NCBI GenBank assembly: GCA_020348365.1
Contig: CP070749.1
Span: 783,485-792,209, forward strand
DNA length: 8,725 bases
DNA from: Candidatus Bathyarchaeota archaeon
GTDB taxonomy: Archaea > Thermoproteota > Bathyarchaeia > Bathyarchaeales > Bathyarchaeaceae
Direction: 5' to 3'
A model generated the notes under the pieces. The model worked only from the letters and a program-made list of their open reading frames with translations. It had not been told where the DNA came from and did not search any database. This document shows positions 1 to 5,421 of this stretch, one piece after another (the stretch's first letter is position 1; each line of letters begins with the position of its first letter). A program made the position numbers and the translations under genes.

Positions 1-54
1 AAGGCATAAGCACACACACTCGGTCAATTCTCTGCAGTTTGCATCCGATTTTGA

Positions 55-723
55 CCTAGCTCTCTTGGGAAGCTCAGTGCATTCTTCATAGTAACATGCC
101 TGATAGCCTTTCTCTCTCTGAATCTATTTAACGCCACCAGAACTCATTGTGACAGAGACAGAAAGAACGCAAAGACTTATGCTGAAGTTGAACGTCCACA
201 AGGCTTCATTTTCACCCTAGCTGCTTTTGGAACGCTGTTTTTCTTTCTGGAATCAATAGCATATCCCCTCCTGGCTTTCGCGGGCGCGGAAATTCCACTC
301 AGGCTCAGTTTTCAACATGACTCATACGTTCAAGGAATAGGTATCCTTTTGGAGATATCGGGATATTCCCTGTTCATGTGGAGCGTCCTAGAACGGGGAC
401 GATACGCTACTTCATGGGAAATGCGTGAAGATCATAAGCTTGTAACTTCGGGTCCCCATCGTTATATGAGACATCCTTCTTACTTGGCCTATTTCTTGAT
501 GTTTTCTGGGTTGTTCTTTCTGTTATTGAACTTGGTCACATTGATTCCTTTGGTGGCTATCCCGGGCTATGTCAACCTAACAACCTACGAAGAGCGATTG
601 TTGACAAGGAGATTTGGCAATAAGTATGTTAGGTATCAAGAAGAAACGGGACGCTTTCTACCCAAGATTAAGGCATTGAGTATACGTGGCTGCAAGCATG
701 CAGAAGGAATCTCTGAAATCTGA
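55..723 (+). CDS. ICMT-like integral membrane methyltransferase, 5' end disrupted or frameshifted
   Basis: The open frame encodes 222 residues, counting the codon after the TGA at 52-54 as 1. It resembles the isoprenylcysteine carboxyl methyltransferase / phospholipid methyltransferase family, whose members transfer a methyl group from S-adenosylmethionine at the membrane. Hydrophobic segments lie at about 7-25, 50-77, 92-112 and 143-171, the last long enough for a helical hairpin. The family signature GPHRYMRHP (133-141) and the C-terminal acidic/aromatic pattern YEE (178-180), FG (187-188), Y191 and Y194 form the expected SAM/substrate region. No ATG or GTG occurs in this frame before the first TTG at 349, yet residues 1-98 read as convincing membrane protein. 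The frame from base 2 to about 69 is open and would join it by a one-base shift near the GGG at 67-69. The gene may therefore be frameshifted, miscalled in assembly, or a pseudogene that begins beyond the left edge. The substrate cannot be told; the family assignment is fairly secure. Confidence 0.7.
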   Translation, partial: PSSLGKLSAFFIVTCLIAFLSLNLFNATRTHCDRDRKNAKTYAEVERPQGFIFTLAAFGTLFFFLESIAYPLLAFAGAEIPLRLSFQHDSYVQGIGILLEISGYSLFMWSVLERGRYATSWEMREDHKLVTSGPHRYMRHPSYLAYFLMFSGLFFLLLNLVTLIPLVAIPGYVNLTTYEERLLTRRFGNKYVRYQEETGRFLPKIKALSIRGCKHAEGISEI

Positions 724-900
724 AACTGTCTCCCACTTCATCCAAGAAATCAGACGGGAGTCGAAACGAGTATTGTTTCCGTCGTTTCTCGGTCATGAAA
801 ACCTGAGAGGTCTGATCCATTGTAAACGCTGTTCTATGTTGAAAAGCGAAAAATCTCCGCTTGTATTACGCGTGTCTCAGCGATTTATCGAGTGGAGTCA

Positions 901-914
901 TTCTGAAATCAGAA
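901..914. repeat. 14-bp interrupted palindrome (TTCTGA-AA-TCAGAA)
   Basis: Two perfect 6-bp arms are separated by AA. The symmetry and size suit a site for a dimeric DNA-binding protein, but no start codon of a supported gene lies close by. It could also be chance in AT-rich DNA. Confidence 0.4.
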
Positions 915-960
915 AAGAACCTCAAATCGGGGAGATCACGTTCTTTTTCAGTCTTTGACG

Positions 961-1018
961 ATGACACTATTAAACACGTAAAAAAAGCGAGTTTTGACAC
1001 CATGCATGACACTATTAA
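961..1018 (+). repeat. 13-bp direct repeat ATGACACTATTAA, two copies
   Basis: Exact copies of ATGACACTATTAA lie at 961-973 and 1006-1018, 45 bp apart start to start. The core TGACAC occurs a third time at 995-1000. Repeat spacing of 45, 33 and 12 bp is close to whole helical turns for two of the three intervals. This may be a cluster of protein-binding sites or the trace of a local duplication. No gene starts directly downstream. Confidence 0.45.
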
Positions 1019-1035
1019 TCCCCTTTTTTGGGATA

Positions 1036-1056
1036 TTTGCGTTCTCTTTACGCGAA
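1036..1056 (+). other. 7-bp hairpin with 7-nt loop
   Basis: TTTGCGT (1036-1042) pairs with ACGCGAA (1050-1056), including one G-U pair. A competing arm pair, TTTACG (1047-1052) with CGTAAA (1069-1074), overlaps it, so two mutually exclusive folds are possible. No T-run follows, so a terminator is unlikely on the plus strand. Confidence 0.3.
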
Positions 1057-1128
1057 ACGATGTTGAAACGTAAATAGTTAATGTCAAAGTCTTTATGCAT
1101 GCGTATGTGCTGGCGACGTAGGCATTGC

Positions 1129-1158
1129 GGGGACTAGATGTTGAAGAGCCTCGTCCCC
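1129..1158. other. GC-rich stem-loop upstream of tRNA-Phe
   Basis: GGGGAC (1129-1134) pairs perfectly with GTCCCC (1153-1158). After one mismatch, two further pairs form inside the loop. It ends 65 bases before the TATA-like box of the tRNA gene. It may be part of an unrecognised RNA or a DNA structure; function unknown. Confidence 0.35.
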
Positions 1159-1223
1159 AAGAAGACTTTCGCTGGAATCCTGCTCTCTGCCATCTATCGC
1201 GCTAAACCAGAAACCTCCAAAAA

Positions 1224-1232
1224 CTTAAAAAT
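1224..1232 (+). promoter_or_regulatory. TATA-like box of the tRNA-Phe gene
   Basis: CTTAAAAAT is centred about 31 bases before the first base of the mature tRNA, the usual place for an archaeal TBP-binding box that yields a short 5' leader. An A-rich run just upstream could serve as the BRE side. Confidence 0.5.
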
Positions 1233-1258
1233 GAACCTGCGCTTCATCTTGATTGGAT

Positions 1259-1358
1259 GCCGAGGTAGCTCAGACTGGGAGAGCACCCGACTCAACGAAA
1301 CTTGAGGGTGAAGCTGAAGACCGGGTTGTCGCCGGTTCAAGTCCGGCCCTCGGCACCA
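1259..1358 (+). tRNA. tRNA-Phe (anticodon GAA) with a 23-nt intron at position 30/31
   Basis: Acceptor arms GCCGAGG (1259-1265) and CCTCGGC (1348-1354) pair perfectly, followed by A73 and an encoded CCA (1355-1358). The D stem is GCTC/GAGC. The T arm is GCCGG-TTCAAGT-CCGGC (1331-1347), and the variable loop is TTGTC, so this is a class I tRNA. Read unspliced, the anticodon stem has an A-C mismatch and too long a loop. Removing 1290-1312 joins CCCG (1286-1289) to G1313 and gives a perfect stem, CCCGG with CCGGG (1321-1325), enclosing loop CTGAAGA with anticodon GAA at 1316-1318. The overall sequence also agrees with what I recall of archaeal tRNA-Phe. The identity is firm; the splice site rests on the fold described under the intron. 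Confidence 0.93.
1290..1312 (+). other. Non-canonical tRNA intron (between nucleotides 30 and 31) with bulge-helix-bulge
   Basis: The exon-intron junctions fit the archaeal splicing-endonuclease motif. The central 4-bp helix is CACC (1285-1288 is ACCC, so the helix strand is C1284-A1285-C1286-C1287) with GGTG (1307-1310). The 5' bulge is C1288-G1289^A1290 and the 3' bulge is A1311-A1312^G1313, each cut after the second base. The inner helix is CTCAA (1291-1295) with TTGAG (1302-1306), closed by a 6-nt loop. The outer helix is weak (two pairs, G1283-C1314 and A1282-T1315). The common archaeal position is 37/38. A 30/31 site generally needs an endonuclease with relaxed specificity, as known from crenarchaeal-type and related enzymes. 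Confidence 0.85.
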
Positions 1359-1393
1359 CAACATCATTCTGGCGCGCGTATGACCAAAAGAAT

Positions 1394-1401
1394 GTTTATC
1401 A
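1394..1401 (+). promoter_or_regulatory. TATA-like box before the PDCD5-like gene
   Basis: GTTTATCA lies about 36 bases before the ATG at 1434, which would place the transcript start near 1424 and leave a leader of only about 10 bases. No good Shine-Dalgarno motif is seen, consistent with near-leaderless translation. Read-through from the tRNA, which ends at 1358, is the alternative. Confidence 0.35.
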
Positions 1402-1433
1402 ATTCGATCTAGACTAAGGCTAAATGACTTGAG

Positions 1434-1805
1434 ATGAGCGATAGTGAACTAGAGGCCATAAAACGACGAAAACTAAGAGAGATCCAGAAGAGATGGGCAG
1501 CAAAGCAAAAGAAACCTGATCAGGTTAATGCAGATGAAATCCTAAACAGGGTGTTCAAGGGCAGGGCTTGGGAAGTATTCAACACGGCGCACCATCAGTT
1601 TCCTGATGTCATGAGTGGAATTAAGGATGCCTTAGTAAGATCGGTTTTGTCTGGGAGGCTGAAAGAAGTCACTGGGGAACAGCTCTATCTTTTCTTGAGA
1701 AAGCTGGGACTAAGAGTCAGACTAAACACCCAGATCCGCTACACTGAAAATGGAAGGTTAAAGTCACTGGCAGAGAAAATCAAGGAAGACTTGGGGAAAA
1801 CCTGA
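1434..1805 (+). CDS. PDCD5/TFAR19-like putative DNA-binding protein
   Basis: The product is a small basic protein of 123 residues. The N-terminus (SDSELEAIKRRKLREIQKR, residues 2-20) matches the charged N-terminal helix of archaeal/eukaryotic PDCD5 proteins. The middle part (about 35-90) follows the family's three-helix core: an ILNRVF helix, a proline-containing turn (FPDVM), a long helix ending in SGRLKE, and an EQLYLFLRKL helix. The tail (about 91-123, including IRYTENGRLKSL) is longer than I expect and lacks the usual short basic ending, so it is a divergent member. Archaeal relatives bind double-stranded DNA in vitro; the physiological role is unclear. It has no membrane segment or signal peptide and should be cytoplasmic. 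The gene follows tRNA-Phe by 75 bases and is convergent with the TPR gene. In many archaea pdcd5 sits beside ribosomal protein genes; here it does not. The family call rests on pattern memory, not on an alignment. Confidence 0.62.
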   Translation: MSDSELEAIKRRKLREIQKRWAAKQKKPDQVNADEILNRVFKGRAWEVFNTAHHQFPDVMSGIKDALVRSVLSGRLKEVTGEQLYLFLRKLGLRVRLNTQIRYTENGRLKSLAEKIKEDLGKT

Positions 1806-1891
1806 CTTTTGCGCGTAGCCGCCAGATGGGCGTCAGCAAGCGTGCTTCCGCATATTTTGGAACATTTCAATGAGCACGTTTAGGTGGGTTA

Positions 1892-4800
1892 CTATCTCTC
1901 CCCTTCTATCCAGCCTTTTATCCCAAGCTCTCTAACTGTGATTCTTGCTGGTTCCGGTTCATGAGTCCTGTATTTTCCCGTCTCATCGAGGTATGTTATC
2001 CTTGGGTTCAGAATAAAAGTTCCTTTGGACTTGGGCTTCAAGACGAGCTTCACTTCATCAGTTCTTAGAGGCGCAAGTCTTTTTCCCTTCATGTTTACAC
2101 AGTGGTCCTCGAAGCGGTACGTTTTTGGTTTCTCCTTCAGCTCGAAGCCTTGGGGGATGCCGCTTTCAATCTTAATCAGCGAGGCTTCACCATTCCCCGC
2201 GTTGACGATTTCGATTTCGAAGTTGAGGTCTTCCCCGACATAGATCTCCTTGGGACTGATTATTAGGCTTGCTTGAATATCAGCGGTTTCAAACCTCTGC
2301 AGGCCGGCTGCCTCTTCTTGAGTCGGGATTGGATTCGAGAGGGTTGCTGTCGTTGCGGCAATTGGTGGGGCGTGTAGTACCCTACATAGAGACACTGCTA
2401 GTTGCCTTTCATCCTTTACGTCGTCGAGAAGTCTTTGAGCCTCATCGCTCTTCTGGGGGTGTTTAGCCTTTAGATATGAGTCGACTGATGCCTCTAGCAT
2501 CTTCTCTGCCATGAAATAGTATTGCGCCTTCTTCTCGACATCTCTTTCCTTCTTAGCGTCATCCACATACGCGTAGGCGTCTAGGAGTCGCTGTGTGGCC
2601 TTAGCATACTCTGATGCGCTTCTAAAGCCTGCCTTCACGTAAAAACCTGCTGCACTCTCCAAGTGCTGTGTCGCGGTTAGGTAGACCCTTCTGTCTCTTG
2701 TAGCTTCGAATCTGGCTCCAGCCTCCAGCGCCCTGCAGAAAGAGCTATTAGCCAGCCCCAAAACTCTGGCTTTCTCACTGATGCTATACTCCTTCGCCTT
2801 CTCGAAGAGCTCTGCCGCTTCTAAATACAAGTTAGACGAGGCCTCAGCCTCTGCCAATGTCATCTTCTGCCAGGCTTGACAGAGGTAGATAATCTGTCTA
2901 AGCTCTTTTCGCTCTGATTCATACAGTATTGCTTTGGCTATCTCTTCGAACATTTCGACTGCCAAGCCATATTTCTTCGAGCTTGAGATGTGGGTACCCT
3001 CTCTGTCGAGGATCTTTGCTTCTTCGACAATTATTCTTCCTAGGCTGTATTTACGTCTCAGGTCGGAAGCCGCACTCAAGCCTGTCGCCATGGCTGTTTC
3101 ATCAGCGTTTTGAATCTTGTCCAGTTCTGCGTCAATTTCCTCTTTGGCTTTCTCGAACAATCCAGCTGCTCTTTTGAAGGCTTTTATTGCGTTTCTGCTC
3201 TGGTTCTTTCTGCTCTGATCTTCGCCGTTTTCCAATTGAGCCCAAGCAGAATAGTTTGAACTGAGATACTTCCAAAGTTTCGTCGAATTGTGCAAGCTGG
3301 CAGCCTTCCGATAACATTTCTTTGACTCCTCATATTCTTCGCTTATGTGAGCTTGTCTAGCCTTCTCGATGTTGCTCCATGCTTGCATGTAGGCGGCGAA
3401 GTCCGAGTAGAAGTCTTTGAGTTGAGGCAGTCTCTCCGCTGCAACCTTGTAGCCTTTTGATGCTGCCTTGAAACTTTCTGCAGAATCTGGATAGTTGTGT
3501 AATTTGTCGTGGGCTTTGGCCAGTTGCCAGTATCCTTCAGGAACACGACTGGGAAGGTCAGCTTTCTCGTAGGTTTCGATTGTGCCTTTAGAGACCTCTA
3601 TTAACTTGCCTAATAGTTCGTGAGCGTTGGTTATCCGATAGAGCTGGTTGAGGATTCGTCCAAAGTCAGAGTAGTATCTTCCGAGTGCGGCGAGTTTCCC
3701 TCGACTCAGGGTTTCATGCTTTGAGCAAAGCTTTATGCCGTTTTCTACACTCTCAACCGCTTCTTGGAGAAGCTTCACTTTTCGTTCGGTTTCTCTCTCT
3801 ATCTCTGCCAGTTCAGCTTGTATTAAAGCCCGATAGTTGTCATATACCCCACGATTCCAGAAGTGGTATGGCATTGCTTGCTCCAGAGCTTTGATATTTT
3901 CGTCTCTATACCGTAACGACTCTTCCAGAAGCGGTCTCTTCACATCTGTGTTGATTTCCAGAGTTGACAACATGAAAAGAGCCTTACTAAGTGGATGAAG
4001 TATGAACCAAGTAGCTCCTATTGAGCCTGAGTGTCGTGCATGCTCCAAACCTTTTCTTGCTGCTTCGATGGATTTCTTGAGGAGGATGCACTTTCCTTCC
4101 AGGCTTGTTTCGATGGACGTGGCTGAAATATTGAAGTTTTCGGCGTACCAGTAGTAGCTGGACGCGATCCCTCGGTCATAGGAGATCGTGCTGAAATGGC
4201 GAATGGAGTCTTCACAGTGTTTCTTGCATTTCTCTGATTCTTCTCTCTTCTTATCTGGATCTTCTTCCGCAAACATCTTCCAAGACTCTGAGAAAGCCAG
4301 TAGATAGGATGCCCGTCCAATCAGGTAGTTGTCCTTGGTGCTTACTCCACATTGAAGTGCAGTCTCAAAATGCTTTGCTGCGATATCTTGGTGATCAGTG
4401 AAGTCGCTAATGGCTGACCCTGCCGCGATGTGTGACATGCCAAGAAGAAAGCTGTCACCGATCCTTTGTGAGATCTCCACCGCTCTTTCTGAGTAGTCAA
4501 GAGCTTTCTGCTCATACTGCCTCCTATTTTTCTGCTCAAACCCCAATGCTGCGGAATGGTAAATGATGCTTGTTGTGCAGTAAGCTCTCCCAAGTTCATA
4601 TTCTTCCCCTTGTTCAGGAAGTATGGTAATAGCTTCATCTCCATAGCCTAGGGCTTCCTCTAGCTCTTTTCGCCGTATCCCTTTGTCCCACTCGAGATCT
4701 AAGCGGTCGACTAGACATGTATTCAGTTCATTGTATGTTCTCGCTATGTTGAGGCGGTCGTCCGTTTGCTTGTAAAATTCTAAGGCTTCCTTCTGAAGTT

Positions 4801-5230
4801 CCCAAAACCTATCTAGCATCTTTTTCCGAGAAGCGGAATCTGGCTTGAGCCAAGAGTCTGCATACGCGGCGAGGGCTTTGCAGTGAGATATTTTGGCTGG
4901 TTTGGCTGGGTCTTTTTCGGGTGTTTTTTCGAGAAGTCTAGCTGCTCTGTTATATGCATTGATAGCCTGAGTCAGATGTTTCTTGAATCCTTGTAGGTTT
5001 TCAGCCTGCATAGCAGAGCGATAATAACAGAAACCAGTTCGCAAAAGGATTTCTGCCGCTTGGGAAAAATCGTTTGTTTTCTGTGCACGGGTTAAGGCAT
5101 TTCCATATAGTTCTATAGCGGACACCCAATCATACTTCTCTTCTTGCATTCTCCCGTCTTCGGCAAGAAGCCTGTAATCTTGATTCTTGGGCACCGCCAT
5201 CCCTACAATATTCTGGGGATGCGAACTCAA
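1892..5230 (-). CDS. Giant TPR alpha-solenoid protein with C-terminal beta-sandwich domain
   Basis: The product has 1112 residues if the TTG at 5230 is used, or 1102 from the ATG at 5200. Residues about 17-950 are almost wholly helical, with degenerate tetratricopeptide-type pairs rich in Ala/Tyr/Leu. Clear examples are AIELYGNALTRAQ near 38-50 and EGYWQLAKAHDKLHNY in the middle. A Pro/Ala/Thr-rich linker spans about 952-980. Residues about 985-1100 form a beta-rich domain with features of CARDB/DUF11-like sandwiches: a YVGEDLNFEIEIVNAG strand pair, IPQGFEL, and KGTFILNPRITYLDE. No signal peptide, membrane segment or catalytic motif is visible, so a cytoplasmic scaffold role is inferred. From memory, similar TPR-sandwich proteins recur in Bathyarchaeota, some joined to cyclase or ATPase domains; none is attached here. 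The gene is convergent with the PDCD5-like gene and 188 bp from the glycosylase gene on the same strand. Partner unknown. Confidence 0.85.
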   Translation of the reverse strand: MSSHPQNIVGMAVPKNQDYRLLAEDGRMQEEKYDWVSAIELYGNALTRAQKTNDFSQAAEILLRTGFCYYRSAMQAENLQGFKKHLTQAINAYNRAARLLEKTPEKDPAKPAKISHCKALAAYADSWLKPDSASRKKMLDRFWELQKEALEFYKQTDDRLNIARTYNELNTCLVDRLDLEWDKGIRRKELEEALGYGDEAITILPEQGEEYELGRAYCTTSIIYHSAALGFEQKNRRQYEQKALDYSERAVEISQRIGDSFLLGMSHIAAGSAISDFTDHQDIAAKHFETALQCGVSTKDNYLIGRASYLLAFSESWKMFAEEDPDKKREESEKCKKHCEDSIRHFSTISYDRGIASSYYWYAENFNISATSIETSLEGKCILLKKSIEAARKGLEHARHSGSIGATWFILHPLSKALFMLSTLEINTDVKRPLLEESLRYRDENIKALEQAMPYHFWNRGVYDNYRALIQAELAEIERETERKVKLLQEAVESVENGIKLCSKHETLSRGKLAALGRYYSDFGRILNQLYRITNAHELLGKLIEVSKGTIETYEKADLPSRVPEGYWQLAKAHDKLHNYPDSAESFKAASKGYKVAAERLPQLKDFYSDFAAYMQAWSNIEKARQAHISEEYEESKKCYRKAASLHNSTKLWKYLSSNYSAWAQLENGEDQSRKNQSRNAIKAFKRAAGLFEKAKEEIDAELDKIQNADETAMATGLSAASDLRRKYSLGRIIVEEAKILDREGTHISSSKKYGLAVEMFEEIAKAILYESERKELRQIIYLCQAWQKMTLAEAEASSNLYLEAAELFEKAKEYSISEKARVLGLANSSFCRALEAGARFEATRDRRVYLTATQHLESAAGFYVKAGFRSASEYAKATQRLLDAYAYVDDAKKERDVEKKAQYYFMAEKMLEASVDSYLKAKHPQKSDEAQRLLDDVKDERQLAVSLCRVLHAPPIAATTATLSNPIPTQEEAAGLQRFETADIQASLIISPKEIYVGEDLNFEIEIVNAGNGEASLIKIESGIPQGFELKEKPKTYRFEDHCVNMKGKRLAPLRTDEVKLVLKPKSKGTFILNPRITYLDETGKYRTHEPEPARITVRELGIKGWIEGER

Positions 5231-5240
5231 ATAGTTTTTT

Positions 5241-5244
5241 CCTC
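5241..5244 (-). promoter_or_regulatory. Weak Shine-Dalgarno (GAGG) favouring the TTG start at 5230
   Basis: On the minus strand GAGG stands 10 bases before TTG at 5230 but 40 bases before the ATG at 5200, which has only GTAGGG directly against it. This mildly favours TTG. An AT-rich tract at about 5250-5268 could hold the TATA box, which would put the transcript start close to 5231-5239 and leave little or no leader before TTG. The choice stays open. Confidence 0.35.
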
Positions 5245-5287
5245 AAATTCAATAAACAATAATACTGTAATTTTCATTTCAAACTGG

Positions 5288-5313
5288 TTCTTCCTCAAAA
5301 AGAGGAGGAAGAA
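5288..5313. other. 9-bp perfect inverted repeat upstream of the TPR gene
   Basis: TTCTTCCTC (5288-5296) pairs with GAGGAAGAA (5305-5313) across an 8-base spacer. It lies 58 bases upstream of the TPR start and about 106 bases after the glycosylase stop on the same strand. It could be an operator for the TPR gene or a 3' structure of the glycosylase transcript. On the minus strand the loop contains a run of T, but no T-run follows the stem, so a simple terminator is doubtful. Confidence 0.45.
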
Positions 5314-5346
5314 AAGAACGGTGTGCGACTACACCAGAAGCAGAGG

Positions 5347-5368
5347 GGAGACTGCAGGAGTTGTCTCC
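5347..5368. other. 6-bp hairpin in the glycosylase-TPR gap
   Basis: GGAGAC (5347-5352) pairs with GTCTCC (5363-5368) with a 10-base loop. Two G-U pairs could extend it outward. On the plus strand it is followed by TTTT, which resembles a terminator, but no plus-strand gene ends here. On the minus strand it lies 51 bases after the glycosylase stop codon. Confidence 0.35.
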
Positions 5369-5406
5369 TTTTGGATGCATACGACCGGGTAGGATCTACT
5401 TCAGAT

Positions 5407-5421
5407 TAGCAGCTACTGCTA
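5407..5421 (-). other. Compact hairpin over the glycosylase stop codon
   Basis: TAGCAG and CTGCTA (5407-5412 and 5416-5421) are perfect 6-bp arms around a 3-base loop, and one arm contains the TAG stop codon (5419-5421). It may stabilise the mRNA 3' end or be coincidental. Confidence 0.3.

Larger units (their letters stand above)
724..1258. other. Gene-free stretch with repeats and hairpins
   Basis: This stretch of 535 bases lies between the methyltransferase-like gene and tRNA-Phe. Short open frames exist on both strands (for example 686-958 + and 866-1087 -), but they have no recognisable domain, overlap one another and look random in composition. The stretch holds a 14-bp interrupted palindrome, a 13-bp direct repeat, several small hairpins and the tRNA promoter, listed separately. 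The motif GAAATCAGA occurs at 746-754 and again at 905-913. I recognise no SRP RNA, RNase P RNA or snoRNA-like C/D pair here. It could hold promoter or regulatory DNA, an unrecognised small RNA, or decayed coding sequence. Confidence 0.5.

Noticed and set aside
792..814. C/D-box-like motifs (GTCATGA, CTGA) suggesting a small guide RNA
   Set aside because: The C box has a mismatch, the CTGA spacing is far too short for guide regions, and no C'/D' pair fits.
686..958. Plus-strand open frame of 90 codons after the methyltransferase-like gene
   Set aside because: It overlaps the end of the preceding gene, has no recognisable domain or Shine-Dalgarno, and its composition looks random.
866..1087. 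Minus-strand open frame of 73 codons in the gene-free stretch
   Set aside because: It runs through the repeats and hairpins, overlaps plus-strand frames and shows no domain or start signal.
1286..1325. Reading the tRNA with anticodon CAA (Leu) and an intron at the canonical 37/38 site
   Set aside because: It leaves an A-C mismatch in the stem and C at position 37, and the short variable loop excludes tRNA-Leu. The 30/31 fold fits every stem and a full bulge-helix-bulge.
1836..1847. AGCA-AGCG-TGCT hairpin between the convergent PDCD5-like and TPR genes as a terminator
   Set aside because: The stem is only 4 bp and no T-run follows.
5347..5372. Plus-strand intrinsic terminator (stem followed by TTTT)
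   Set aside because: No plus-strand gene ends upstream of it; the flanking genes are both on the minus strand.
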